Made by a program: the position numbers and the translations under genes
Notes under the pieces: generated by a model
Seen by the model: the letters and a program-made list of their open reading frames with translations, nothing else
The model's database searches: none
What the model was told of the DNA's origin: nothing
Shown here: one piece after another, positions 52,595-61,477 of the stretch
Layout of the letters: the number at the start of each line of letters is the position of its first letter
Position numbering within the stretch: position 1 is the first letter of the stretch
Assembly (NCBI RefSeq): GCF_012689525.1
Contig: NZ_CP051515.1
Span: 1,054,001-1,118,000, forward strand
Reading direction: 5' to 3'
From: Paraburkholderia aromaticivorans
GTDB lineage: Bacteria > Pseudomonadota > Gammaproteobacteria > Burkholderiales > Burkholderiaceae
Length of the DNA stretch: 64,000 nt

Positions 52595-53791
52595 TCAGCC
52601 CATCGACGACGAGTGTTCGGGCTGGCGCCGGCCTTCGCGCAAGCCGAGCGTGTAGACCACCAGCGCGCCGCTCGTGAGCGCGAGTTGCCACATCAGCATG
52701 TCGGTGCCGCGCGCGTTCATCGCGAAGCCCGCGGCGAGCGGCCCCACGATCGAACTCGCGGTGAAGGTAAGCGACAGCAGCCGCAGGTTGCGCGTGAGCG
52801 CGGCCTTGTCGCTGCAAGCCGCCGCGTACATGCCGAGTGTGATGAACGAACTGTTCATGCCGCCGAGCAGCAGCGCACTTGCGGCCGCGAGCCACGATGC
52901 GGGCGCGGCCAGCGCGAAACCGCAGATGGCCAGCGTGCTGAGCGCGGCGCACACGATCACCGTGGCCGCGAGCCCCGCGCGATCGGCCAGCCAGCCGACC
53001 GGAAATTGCAGCACCATGCCGCCGACACCGAATAGCGTCAGCAGCGCGGCGGTTTGCGTCGCGCTGAGGCCGTGCGCGTCGGCGAATAGCGGGAAGAGGC
53101 CGTAAAGCGCGCCGTCGCCGATTCCGCCTGCCGCGATGACCACCATGCCGAGACTCACCAGCGGGCCGAGGGCCAAGCGTCGTTGAGCGCTTTTTCGCCG
53201 CGCAGGCGGCGCTTCTTGCAAAGCTGGCGGCTTCTCATCCGATGCGGTCAGCCATAGCGGCAGCGCTGCGGCAAACGTGAAGGCCGCGCCGGCCGCGAAC
53301 GTGATGCGCCCATCGACATCGCACCACACCGCGAGCGCGGGGCCGATGACGCCGGCCGTGGCGATCAGCGCTTCATGCACGCCCACCACGCGTCCGCTCG
53401 ATTCAGCGGGGACCAGACTGTAGAGCCAGGTTTCGTTCGCGATCCAGCGCAAGCCGATGCCGAACCCCGTCAGCAGACCGGGCACGAGCCACAGCGGCCA
53501 CGACAATGCACCCATGATGGCGAACGCCACGAGCGTGGCCAGCAGACCCAGCGACACCGTACGTTTCGCGCCGATGCGCGCCATCAGCCACGGCGCGATC
53601 AGCAAGCCGGCCAGCATGCCGGTCCATTGCGCGGCGGAAAAGAGGCCGGCGCGCGGCGCGTCCAGGCCGCGATGGGCGAGCCACACCGGCAGCACCATGA
53701 AGCCGATACCGAACTGGCCGACCTGCGAGAGCGCCGACACCGCGGTCAATGCCGCGATTGCCGGCCAGCGCACCGGCGCGGCGGATTTCAT
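52595..53791 (-). CDS. MFS transporter under MarR control
   Basis: A 398-residue 12-helix MFS protein related to sugar-efflux and YcaD-type carriers: FGIGFMVLPVWLAHRGLDAP in helix 1, then QWTGMLAGLLIAPWLMARIG in helix 2, and a second half starting LVSLGMVVIAAGGIGDGALY. The Ala/Pro/Arg central loop is short. ATG 53791 overlaps the MarR stop as ATGA. Pairing with a MarR repressor suggests a drug or toxic-metabolite exporter (inference). It ends convergent with speB, 41 bp away. Confidence 0.85.
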   Translation of the reverse strand: MKSAAPVRWPAIAALTAVSALSQVGQFGIGFMVLPVWLAHRGLDAPRAGLFSAAQWTGMLAGLLIAPWLMARIGAKRTVSLGLLATLVAFAIMGALSWPLWLVPGLLTGFGIGLRWIANETWLYSLVPAESSGRVVGVHEALIATAGVIGPALAVWCDVDGRITFAAGAAFTFAAALPLWLTASDEKPPALQEAPPARRKSAQRRLALGPLVSLGMVVIAAGGIGDGALYGLFPLFADAHGLSATQTAALLTLFGVGGMVLQFPVGWLADRAGLAATVIVCAALSTLAICGFALAAPASWLAAASALLLGGMNSSFITLGMYAAACSDKAALTRNLRLLSLTFTASSIVGPLAAGFAMNARGTDMLMWQLALTSGALVVYTLGLREGRRQPEHSSSMG

Positions 53792-54321
53792 GTGCTGCTC
53801 CGCGCGGGCATGGGCAGCCCCTGTTCGCGGCATTCGACCGGACAGCCGGCCTTCAGACACGGACCGTCGTCGCACAGGCGGCACAGTTGCATGGCGTGCG
53901 CGGGGTCGCGAGTCTCGTTCCACAAGATCTTGATTAGCAGGCTTTCCAGCACGTCGCGCTCGCTGTCTTCGAGCCGGCCGACTATGCGTTGCAGCATCTT
54001 GTCGCGCGCCGTTTGCAGGCGTTTGGCCTCGCGTTTGCCGGCTGTGGTCAAGGCAAGCGCGACAGTTCGTTTGTCAGCGCCCGATTTTTTCTCGATGAGA
54101 CCCGCCTCGACCAATCCTGCGACTGCACGTACGGCGGCCGGATGCGACAGATCGACCGCCTCGCGCAGCACTTCAATCGATGAATCGGGATATTGGCCGA
54201 CCGCGTTGAGCATGGCGCGGGCGGTGGGGCCGGCGAGCGCGTCCACGGCGGGTTGCGCGTTCATTTCGTCCGTGATCAGCAGGGCGAGCACGCCGAGCAG
54301 ATTTTCTGTGCGCTGCGTCAT
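53788..54321 (-). CDS. MarR-family regulator with C-terminal cysteine cluster
   Basis: A 177-residue MarR-like winged HTH protein: SSIEVLREAVDLSHPAAVRA and VAGLVEAGLIEKKSGADKRT (wing) are clear. The last 35 residues carry five cysteines (147, 150, 155, 160, 164) in CRLCDDGPCLKAGCPVECRE, a tail seen in a MarR subset and suggestive of metal or redox sensing. It is translationally coupled to the MFS gene and sits behind a 34-bp near-perfect palindrome, so it probably represses its own operon until a signal releases it. Confidence 0.88.
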   Translation of the reverse strand: MTQRTENLLGVLALLITDEMNAQPAVDALAGPTARAMLNAVGQYPDSSIEVLREAVDLSHPAAVRAVAGLVEAGLIEKKSGADKRTVALALTTAGKREAKRLQTARDKMLQRIVGRLEDSERDVLESLLIKILWNETRDPAHAMQLCRLCDDGPCLKAGCPVECREQGLPMPARSST

Positions 54322-54334
54322 GGGGATGCCTCAA

Positions 54335-54368
54335 TGTGTGCAACGTGCATATATGCATGTTGCACACA
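54335..54368. promoter_or_regulatory. 34-bp near-perfect palindrome, MarR operator candidate
   Basis: Left arm TGTGTGCAACGTGCATA, right arm TATGCATGTTGCACACA; the arms are complementary at all positions but one pair (54345/54358). It starts 14 bp upstream of the MarR ATG, where it would cover the promoter or leader. Length and symmetry fit binding of one or two MarR dimers. Confidence 0.75.
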
Positions 54369-54433
54369 TCAGGCGTGAAGCGCAAGCGGTTTTTCGACGG
54401 GAGCGCGGCGATATTCGAGGCGCGCGAGGAGCG

Positions 54434-55453
54434 TTACTTCGCCAGCCGCGCTCGCACCGTGTATTCGCCTTCTTCGCCCTCGTCCTCGATCATGTGGGCC
54501 TTCGCGGTGTGGAAGTCGGCCGGCAGCGGTTCGACCGGATAGCCACGTTTCTGCCACGCGTCGAGGCCACCCTTGAGCGCGCGGATATGATGGATATTCT
54601 TGCGATGCAGTTGCTCGACAATCCGCTTCGCCGTCGCTTCGTTCGGACACACGCAATAGACGACAATCGGCCGCTTCAGCAACTCGGGGTCGATCGGCTC
54701 GGGCGAATCGAGATCCAGCGGCCGCGCGCCGGCAATCCGGTGTGATTCCTTTATGCGGACGCTGCGTGGCCGCGCGTCGAAGATCAGCGGCGGCTCGTTC
54801 GACTTCATCATCCCGTCGAGTTGGTCGGGCGAAATGCGCGTATGCGCGAGCCAGCGGCGAAACTGCCAGCGGCGCACCCAGCGATACAGCAGCACGGCCA
54901 CGAAGATCGCCGCGAACGCATCGAAAATCGTGCCGCCGTTGTGGCGCACGAGCAGCATCAGTTGCACGATCTGGTCATGTAGCGCGGCGCCGCCGATCAC
55001 CCACACGCTCGCCCACAGCGCCGCGCCGACAAAATCCCACAGCAGAAAGACGCCGACGTTGATGGCCGTCGTGCCGAGCAGCGGCGCGGAGATCAGGCCG
55101 AGTCCCGGCAGGAACTTGGCGATGGTGAGAATCGGCGCGCCGTACCGTTCATAGGTATTGCGCGCGACGCGCACGGTGGTGTCGAGCGAGAGGGAGAAGC
55201 GCACCAGATAGTTCAGCAGACGGCGGCCGTGGGCCCGTCCGGTGAAGAACCATAGCGAGTCGGCGATTAGCGTGGCGGCGACCGCGGCGCACACGACGCT
55301 CGCATAGGAGGTCTGCCCCATGGCAGCCATGGTTCCACCGAGGATCAGCATCGGCGCGGCTGGAATCGGCACGCCGAGTTGCGTGATGAGCACGCTCATG
55401 AACACGGCCCACACGCCCAGCGAGGGTGGAATAGCAACCGGAAAATGCCACAC
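54434..55453 (-). CDS. DedA-family membrane protein fused to a rhodanese domain
   Basis: A 339-residue fusion. The first 200 residues are a DedA/SNARE-associated (VTT) membrane domain with about five helices (GVWAVFMSVLITQLGVPIPA; KFLPGLGLISAPLLGTTAIN), a family that includes undecaprenyl-phosphate flippases. A rhodanese domain follows (about 230-325), with VVYCVCPNEATA giving the active-site Cys269 and GGLDAWQKRGYP at its end. GTG 55453 is chosen because AGGAG lies 7 bp upstream and the protein then begins at the first hydrophobic segment. Such fusions occur in Burkholderia and Pseudomonas; why a sulfur-transfer domain is joined to a DedA protein is not known to me. Confidence 0.85.
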   Translation of the reverse strand: MWHFPVAIPPSLGVWAVFMSVLITQLGVPIPAAPMLILGGTMAAMGQTSYASVVCAAVAATLIADSLWFFTGRAHGRRLLNYLVRFSLSLDTTVRVARNTYERYGAPILTIAKFLPGLGLISAPLLGTTAINVGVFLLWDFVGAALWASVWVIGGAALHDQIVQLMLLVRHNGGTIFDAFAAIFVAVLLYRWVRRWQFRRWLAHTRISPDQLDGMMKSNEPPLIFDARPRSVRIKESHRIAGARPLDLDSPEPIDPELLKRPIVVYCVCPNEATAKRIVEQLHRKNIHHIRALKGGLDAWQKRGYPVEPLPADFHTAKAHMIEDEGEEGEYTVRARLAK

Positions 55454-55801
55454 AACCGCGCTCCTGAGAATGCACTGAAGGGATTTGAAACGTCCGCGCC
55501 CGGGTGGCGCATGGCGAACAGGCCGCGCATGTTCCGTTCCCCCACGACGGCGAGCGCCACGCCGCGTCGGCAGGCGGCCGCCATGGTACAAAAATGATAT
55601 GAAAAGCGGATTTAAGCACAGGTGGCAAAACGGCGCTGCGGGGAATGCGGAATGCCGGGGTGATTGACGCAGGATGGCGGGGAGGAGAATGCGCGTGGAT
55701 GCGGTCGGCGGCGAGACCGGTGTAGTCGGCCGTTAGCCATTAGTCATTAGCCGGACCGGCCCCGCCGCCTTCATTTGCAGGATTTCGCGTCAGAAGCAGG
55801 A
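55454..55801. other. 348-bp intergenic region
   Basis: Between the cupin stop and the DedA-rhodanese start (both leftward). It contains a short tandem-like stretch GTTAGCCATTAGTCATTAGCC (55733-55753 region) with repeated CATTAG and TTAGCC units, and an AT-rich patch (CAAAAATGATATGAAAAGCGG, near 55590) that may be promoter DNA. I see no gene in it. Confidence 0.4.
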
Positions 55802-56218
55802 TTACGTGTCAGAGGCCGGATCGTACGGCACGACGCGTTCGTGCTCGTCCGCATGGTTGCGCGCCACGATCGCGCGAGCCGCGGTGGTCGCGTCCAGATT
55901 GAACGGCTGATGCGGCACGCCCGGCGGAATGAACAGAAAATCACCCGGTTCGGTGATGACAGACTCGCGTAAGCCGGGCCCATAGCGGGTCTCGATCTTG
56001 CCCTCGAGCTGGTAGATCGCGGTTTCGTAGTCGGCGTGAAAGTGCGGCTCGGCATGGCCGCCCGGCGGCACTACGACCATATACATCGACAATCCCGTGC
56101 TGCCCGCGGTGCCGGCGGAGATGCCGACAAAGTAAGGCAGCCGCTGGGTCGTCGCCATTTCCCGGTCGGGTCGAACCTTGACGACGGGCGCTCGCGCGTC
56201 GTGCAAAACGTCTGACAT
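55802..56218 (-). CDS. Cupin-domain protein
   Basis: A 138-residue single-domain cupin. The metal-site motif is GGHAEPHFHADYETAIYQLE (about 53-72; His and Glu ligands) and the second is PGDFLFIPPGVPHQPFN (about 92-108). It resembles cupins that occur alone as isomerases, dioxygenases or sensors; no substrate can be named. The ATG at 56218 follows CAGGAGCTGACC. It is divergent from the AhpD-like gene (178 bp apart), so the two may be co-regulated. Confidence 0.85.
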   Translation of the reverse strand: MSDVLHDARAPVVKVRPDREMATTQRLPYFVGISAGTAGSTGLSMYMVVVPPGGHAEPHFHADYETAIYQLEGKIETRYGPGLRESVITEPGDFLFIPPGVPHQPFNLDATTAARAIVARNHADEHERVVPYDPASDT

Positions 56219-56396
56219 GGTCAGCTCCTGCTGAAATCCGGCCGGCGCCGGTCGTCGCGGCGCGGCTCATGCTCCCTTGAGTGCAAAGTCTAGACGATAT
56301 GGGCGTCGATATCGGACCTTGTTGAGCATAGGCATGCTGGCCGTGCGGCTTGCTAGAATCGTCGTCATACCCATACAGATACGACGGAGACATCGC

Positions 56397-57002
56397 ATGA
56401 CAAAGCCTCAGCCGATCAGCCGCTACCCCGTGCCCAAACCGGACGCATGGCCGGACGACATTCGCGCGCGCATTCTCGAAGTGCAGGAGAAAGCCGGTTT
56501 CGTGCCGAACGTGTTTCTGACGCTGGCGCACCGCCCGGACGAGTTCCGCGCGTTCTTCGCCTATCACGACGCGTTGATGCTGAAAGAGGGCGGCCTCAGC
56601 AAAGGCGAGCGCGAGATGATCGTGGTCGCCACCAGCGCGATCAACCAGTGCCTGTATTGCGTGGTCGCGCATGGCGCGATTCTTCGCATCTACGAAAAGG
56701 CGCCGTTGGTGGCCGATCAGGTCGCCGTCAATCATCGCAAGGCGGATATCACGCCACGTCAGAAGGCGATGCTCGACTTCGCGGTCAAGGTTTGCAGCGC
56801 GTCGGGCACGGTCGGCGACGCCGATTTTCAAGCCCTGCGCGAACACGGCTTTTCCGACGAAGACATCTGGGATATCGCGGCGATCACCGCATTTTTCGGT
56901 TTGTCGAACCGCATGGCGAACGTCATTTCCATGCGTCCGAACGATGAGTTCTATCTGATGGGACGCGTGCCGAAAGCCGCGGCGGATACGCCGAAAAAAT
57001 AG
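56397..57002 (+). CDS. AhpD-like peroxidase-related protein
   Basis: A 201-residue all-helical AhpD/carboxymuconolactone-decarboxylase-fold protein. The redox site CLYCVVAHG gives Cys85-x2-Cys88-x3-His92, the arrangement of AhpD-type thiol peroxidase/reductases; this length class is annotated as peroxidase-related (YciW-like). ATG 56397 follows ACGGAGACATCGC. Likely peroxide or thiol-stress defence; the reducing partner is not encoded nearby. The divergent cupin may share its regulation. Confidence 0.85.
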   Translation: MTKPQPISRYPVPKPDAWPDDIRARILEVQEKAGFVPNVFLTLAHRPDEFRAFFAYHDALMLKEGGLSKGEREMIVVATSAINQCLYCVVAHGAILRIYEKAPLVADQVAVNHRKADITPRQKAMLDFAVKVCSASGTVGDADFQALREHGFSDEDIWDIAAITAFFGLSNRMANVISMRPNDEFYLMGRVPKAAADTPKK

Positions 57003-57078
57003 CAACGCAGACTGCTTTTCGCGCTGCTTTTAACGTCATGCCGATGGTTACGTCCGCGAGCACCACCGGCACACACGC

Positions 57079-58329
57079 TCACGCTGCCGCCGGTTCAGCT
57101 CGAAGCGCGGGCGTGCTGACGGCCGTGTCGTCGATCGGAAAGTGCAGCATCGCGGCGACGAGGCCGGCTACCACGGTCGCTTCCCAAAGCAGCGAATACG
57201 AGCCGGTCAGATCGAACACCAGACCGCCTAGCCACGCGCCGAGAAACGAGCCGATCTGATGGCTCAGAAAGCAGACCCCGAACAGGCTGCCGAGGTGGCG
57301 TATGCCGAATACTTTCGCGACGAGTCCGCTCGTGAGCGGCACGGTGCCGAGCCAGGTCAGACCCATCATGGCCGCGAAGATCACGACCGACGCCGGGCTT
57401 TTCGGTAGTAGAAAGAACGCGCCGATCGTCACGCTGCGAATCACGTAAAGCCAGCCGAGCACATAATGCTGCCGGAAGCGGCCGCCCAGCCAGCCGCACG
57501 CCCAACTCCCCGCCATGTTGAACAGCCCGATCAGCGCGAGCGCGGTGGCGCCGAGTCCGACCGGCATATGGCAAAGCGACAGATATTCGGGCAGATGCGT
57601 GGCGATAAACGCAAGCTGGAAACCGCAAGTGAAGAACCCGAGCGACAGCAGCCGGTAGCCGCGATGCCCGGCCGCTTGAGCCAGCACCTTGCGAAGCGGC
57701 GCGGCCGGCGCTTCCTGAACGGGCGTGCCGACCCGCGCGCGCCGGTCGAGCACCATGCCGAGCGGGGCGATCAGCAGCATCAGGAAAGCCAGTGCGAAGA
57801 GCGACGTCGCGATGCCCGAACTGAGCCGGATGCCTTGTACGAGCGGGACCAGCAGCACCTGGCCCGCAGAGCCGCCGGCGCTGACCAGCCCCATCGCCAT
57901 GCTGCGTTTTTCCGGCGAGGCGATGCGGCCGACCGCCGGCAGCACCACGCCGAACGTCGTGCAACTCACGCCGATGCCGACCAGCAACCCCATGCCAACG
58001 ATCAACATGGCACCACTGGGCGCCACGGCCGCGAGGCCGAGGCCCGCCGCGAACGTCGTCGCGCCGAACGCGACCACCGGTGCCGAGCCGTAGCGATCCG
58101 CGGCGGCGCCCGCGAATGGCTGGGCGAAACCCCACACGAGATTGTGCAGCGCGATCGCGAACGCGATCAGCGTGACCGGCAAGCCGCGGTCGAACGAGAA
58201 TGGTCCGATGAAGAGGCCAAAGGTCTGCCGGATGCCCATCGCGGCGCTCAGAATGAGCGCGCCGGCGAGGATCACGAGCGTCGTCTGATTGAAGGCGGGG
58301 GCGAAGCGTTTGCTGGCGGCGGTGGACAT
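57079..58329 (-). CDS. MFS transporter
   Basis: A 416-residue 12-helix MFS protein. MGIRQTFGLFIGPFSFDRGL in helix 1, GAAADRYGSAPVVAFG in loop 2-3, then FLSHQIGSFLGAWLGGLVFD in the second half are typical of the oxalate/formate-antiporter-like and CynX-like groups. ATG 58329 has AAGGAGATCAGAACC upstream. Substrate unknown. It is downstream of the LysR gene on the same strand, but a terminator separates them. Confidence 0.85.
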   Translation of the reverse strand: MSTAASKRFAPAFNQTTLVILAGALILSAAMGIRQTFGLFIGPFSFDRGLPVTLIAFAIALHNLVWGFAQPFAGAAADRYGSAPVVAFGATTFAAGLGLAAVAPSGAMLIVGMGLLVGIGVSCTTFGVVLPAVGRIASPEKRSMAMGLVSAGGSAGQVLLVPLVQGIRLSSGIATSLFALAFLMLLIAPLGMVLDRRARVGTPVQEAPAAPLRKVLAQAAGHRGYRLLSLGFFTCGFQLAFIATHLPEYLSLCHMPVGLGATALALIGLFNMAGSWACGWLGGRFRQHYVLGWLYVIRSVTIGAFFLLPKSPASVVIFAAMMGLTWLGTVPLTSGLVAKVFGIRHLGSLFGVCFLSHQIGSFLGAWLGGLVFDLTGSYSLLWEATVVAGLVAAMLHFPIDDTAVSTPALRAEPAAA

Positions 58330-58396
58330 GGTTCTGATCTCCTTCGACACATGGTCGCAGCGAGCGTCGGAAGCGGCAAAAGAAAAGTTTTCGATG

Positions 58397-58419
58397 ACAG
58401 GTGAGCGTGGCTCACCTGT
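58397..58419 (-). terminator. Rho-independent terminator candidate after LysR
   Basis: ACAGGTGAGC-GTG-GCTCACCTGT, a perfect 10-bp stem 18 bp beyond the LysR stop on the minus strand, followed on that strand by CATCGAAAACTTTTCTTTTG. The T-rich tail makes it a convincing terminator of the LysR transcript. Confidence 0.7.
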
Positions 58420-58437
58420 GCGGAGGGGACCTGGGGT

Positions 58438-59376
58438 TCAGTTGGCGGCGCTGTGCAGTGCCTGGTCGGCGGCATCGGGGCGCGCGTCGATGTGCTCGGC
58501 CTCGCTCACCAGCCAGCGTTTGAAATCGAAAAGCTCCGGCCGCCGATCCGCGTTTTCGGCGCTCACCAACCAGTAGGCCGTGGTGGACGCGATCGTCGCC
58601 GCACAGGTTTGCACCAGTGTGCCGCTGTCGATATCCCGATCCACCAGCGGCCGTCTGCCGAGCGCGACGCCGAGGCCCATCGCGGCGGCTTCGAAGGCAA
58701 GCTGGATCGTGTCGACGCGCAGGCCCGCGGTGGTGTCGATGCCTTCGGTGCCGGTCGCATCCAGCCACGCCTGCCAGTCCTCGCTGGCGGCGTTGACGTG
58801 AATGAGCGTCGCGCGACGCAGGTCCGCATCGCCGTGCTCGTCGCGCAGAGTCGCCAGATACGCGGGGCTGCATACGGGCACGAAGCGCTCGCCGAACAGC
58901 CGCGTCCACGCGGTGCCTGCAACCGGCGCACGGCTCATGCGGATCGCAAAGTCGAAACCGTCAACGGGAAAGCCGACTTGCCGATGCGACGTGTCGACGC
59001 TCACGTTCACATTCGGCCAGCGCGCGCGGAAGCCGGCGAGGCGTGGCAGCAGCCAGCGCGACGCGAAGGTCGGCGCGCAACTCAGCGCGATCGGCCGATC
59101 CGCGCGATGGTTCGGCAGACGCTGCGTGCCGATGGCGATCAACGAAAACGCTTCGGAGACGTACGATAGATAGTCCGCGCCGCTCGCCGTGAGCGAGATG
59201 CCGCGCGGCTCGCGCACGAACAGTTCGACGCCGAGCGCCTGTTCCAGCCCGACAATGCCGTGGCTGATCGCGCTCGGCGTGACATTCAGTTCCGCGGCGG
59301 CAAGTTTGAAACTCTGATGCCTGCCGGCCGCTTCGAAGAAACGAAGCGCCGGCAGCGGTGGCAGACGAAGCGGCAT
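58438..59376 (-). CDS. LysR-family regulator, GcvA-like
   Basis: A 312-residue LysR regulator with the GcvA-type start LPPLPALRFFEAAGRHQSFK and VTPSAISHGIVGLEQALGVE in the HTH; FVREPRGISLTASGADYL ends the DNA-binding half. The effector domain contains RPIALSCAPTFASRWLLPRL, standard for the subgroup. ATG 59376 chosen; a long open frame upstream is antisense-like. It is divergent from the DUF899 gene (234 bp) and is followed by a terminator. Target probably the DUF899 gene (inference). Confidence 0.9.
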   Translation of the reverse strand: MPLRLPPLPALRFFEAAGRHQSFKLAAAELNVTPSAISHGIVGLEQALGVELFVREPRGISLTASGADYLSYVSEAFSLIAIGTQRLPNHRADRPIALSCAPTFASRWLLPRLAGFRARWPNVNVSVDTSHRQVGFPVDGFDFAIRMSRAPVAGTAWTRLFGERFVPVCSPAYLATLRDEHGDADLRRATLIHVNAASEDWQAWLDATGTEGIDTTAGLRVDTIQLAFEAAAMGLGVALGRRPLVDRDIDSGTLVQTCAATIASTTAYWLVSAENADRRPELFDFKRWLVSEAEHIDARPDAADQALHSAAN

Positions 59377-59610
59377 GTTGCATCCCCATGGACGGCGCGC
59401 CTGGCGCGCGTGCTGTTGCGCTAAAGGATACCCTGCCGGGCGCTTCGGGTTGCGGTGCTGACGCGCGTGTGCATCGCCAAAAAGATTTCGCGGATGCTGT
59501 CGATTTGCCGCCGCACGGCTCGTCGTGACTACATAGAGGACGAGAACGCGCCCGCGGTCGCGGCGCGCTGCTCGCGCCCTTTGTCCTTGTTCCGTAAGAG
59601 GAGATGGCTG

Positions 59611-60342
59611 ATGACTGACGTACACGTATCCGCACAAACATTGAAGCCGGCCCGGCAACTAGCGGCCGACTTGCCAAGCCGCTTTCCAGGCGAAAGCGCC
59701 GACTATCGCCGCGCGCGCAACGACTTGCTTGCCGAGGAAATCGAGTTGCGCCGCCATATCGAGCGGGTCGCGGAACAGCGCCGCGCGCTGCCGCCCGGCG
59801 GCGTCGTGCCCGAGGATTATCTGTTCATGGGCGAAGCAGGGCCGGTGAAGCTATCGGACATGTTCGGCGAACATGACACGCTCGTCACCTACAACTGGAT
59901 GTTCGGCCCGCAGCGCGCCCGGCCGTGTTCGATGTGCACGTCGCTTCTGAGCGCGTACGACGGCGAAATGCCCGACATCCTGCAGCGTGTCGCCTTCGCC
60001 GTGATCGCGCGTTCGCCGATCGAGAAGCTGGTTGCGTTCAAGCAGGAACGCGGCTGGCGGCATCTGCGGCTGTATTCGTCGGGCGGCAACACCTTCAATC
60101 GCGATTACGCGGCGGAAGATCCGGCCGGCGACGACAATCCCGCGTTCAACGTGTTCACGCGCTCAGGCGGCACGGTGCGGCACTTCTGGGCAGAGGAGAT
60201 GGGGCCGTCGACTGCGGACCCCGGGCAGGATCCACGCGGCGCGCCGGACGTGATGCCGATCTGGACCGTGCTCGATATGACACCCGGCGGGCGCGGCACG
60301 GATTGGTATCCGAAGCTCGAATATGAGAACGCGGCGGGTTAG
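59611..60342 (+). CDS. DUF899 thioredoxin-like protein
   Basis: A 243-residue protein of the DUF899 family, a thioredoxin-like fold without a known reaction. Recognisable features are the DYRRARNDLLAEEIELRRHI start, TYNWMFGPQRARPCSMCTSL (about 91-110; the paired cysteines CSMC are at the thioredoxin active-site position) and RGTDWYPKLEYENA at the end. AAGAGGAGATGGCTG precedes ATG 59611. A redox or dithiol role is plausible, unproven. Divergent from a GcvA-like LysR. Confidence 0.85.
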   Translation: MTDVHVSAQTLKPARQLAADLPSRFPGESADYRRARNDLLAEEIELRRHIERVAEQRRALPPGGVVPEDYLFMGEAGPVKLSDMFGEHDTLVTYNWMFGPQRARPCSMCTSLLSAYDGEMPDILQRVAFAVIARSPIEKLVAFKQERGWRHLRLYSSGGNTFNRDYAAEDPAGDDNPAFNVFTRSGGTVRHFWAEEMGPSTADPGQDPRGAPDVMPIWTVLDMTPGGRGTDWYPKLEYENAAG

Positions 60343-60451
60343 CGACCGTGGTGAAGGCGGCTAGGCGCCGCGCCGCCCGTACGCCGCCGAAGCAAAAACG
60401 GGCCGCGACCTTTTCTGCGTGGCCAGTGACCGCCTCGCCACTGCCCGCCGG

Positions 60452-61384
60452 TCAGACGCGCCGGGCCTTTCGTCCATGCCCCGCACGCGCGGCCATCGCT
60501 TCGCCCACCGCGTCTCGGATGCACTGTGCGACCAGTTCCGAAGCCTGCGTGCGCGACGCCCGTTTCGAGCGCGCGATCACCAGCGGCTGCCGGATGGTCT
60601 CCTCGCGGATCGGCCGTTCGGCGACCGCCGCGCTGACCGTTGCCGCCGGGCTTTGCGTGATCAGCAGCGATACGCCGAGCCCATTGGCGACCATGCTGCG
60701 CACCAGTTCGATCGACGTCGCGCGGTAACGAACCTCCGGCGCCAGCCCGCATTGCCAGAACGGCGCCATCAAAAACTCGCGGCTGTGCGGCAGATCGATG
60801 AGGATCAACGGCTCTTTGGCCAGCTCATACAGCGAAATGCCGCCACGCGCTTTGGCCAGCTTCGAATCGGCGGGCACGAGTCCGTACGGGCGCAACGATG
60901 CCAGCGGTTCCAGTTCGAGCTCGACGGGCAAGCCCACGTCGTAGGTCAGCGCCAGTTCGATATGGCTGCTGTTCAGCCATTCCTCCAGTTCCACCAGATT
61001 GCCTTCGACAAAACGCACCGTCAGGTTCGGAAAACGTGTGCGCGCGATGCGCAGCAACACCGGCAGATACACCGGCGCCAGCGTGCTGAACACGCCGATG
61101 TGGACTTCTCCCGCTGCGGCGTCGCCGCTGTCGTCGAGTTCGAAGGCGTTGGCGGCGGTGAGCAGTTGACGCGCTTCCGCGAGCTTGCGCGCGCCGAAGC
61201 GGGTCAGCGTCATCTTCGAACCGGCGTCGCGCGCGAACAGTGTTTCTTCGAACAGCGCCTCCAGTTCGCGGATCGCAACGGAGATCGACGGTTGCGACAC
61301 GTTGAGCTGACGTGCCGCCGCCGTCGTGCTGCCGGTTTCCGCCGCAGCCGCGAAATAGCGCAAAAGTCGCAGTGAGATACGCAT
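60452..61384 (-). CDS. LysR-family transcriptional regulator
   Basis: A 310-residue LysR regulator: ISLRLLRYFAAAAETGSTTA begins the HTH and VSQPSISVAIRELEALFEET is the recognition region, a pattern like CbbR/NAC-style activators. Effector-half wording includes TYDVGLPVELELEPLASLRP. Divergent from the CoA-transferase operon with 93 bp between starts, so it almost certainly controls it; CTAATTTATTCCGATATTTTA in the gap is AT-rich and a likely binding and promoter zone. Confidence 0.9.
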   Translation of the reverse strand: MRISLRLLRYFAAAAETGSTTAAARQLNVSQPSISVAIRELEALFEETLFARDAGSKMTLTRFGARKLAEARQLLTAANAFELDDSGDAAAGEVHIGVFSTLAPVYLPVLLRIARTRFPNLTVRFVEGNLVELEEWLNSSHIELALTYDVGLPVELELEPLASLRPYGLVPADSKLAKARGGISLYELAKEPLILIDLPHSREFLMAPFWQCGLAPEVRYRATSIELVRSMVANGLGVSLLITQSPAATVSAAVAERPIREETIRQPLVIARSKRASRTQASELVAQCIRDAVGEAMAARAGHGRKARRV

Positions 61385-61477
61385 TAAGAAATCCTATAGC
61401 GGCTAATTTATTCCGATATTTTACTTGATAGGTCAGGGTGACGAGAATCAAGGCATCGTCTTCAACAGGAGTTCGCC

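Noticed and set aside
55733..55753. Short repeated CATTAG/TTAGCC units resembling a tandem repeat
   Set aside because: Only two units of each; far too short for a CRISPR array or a phase-variable repeat.
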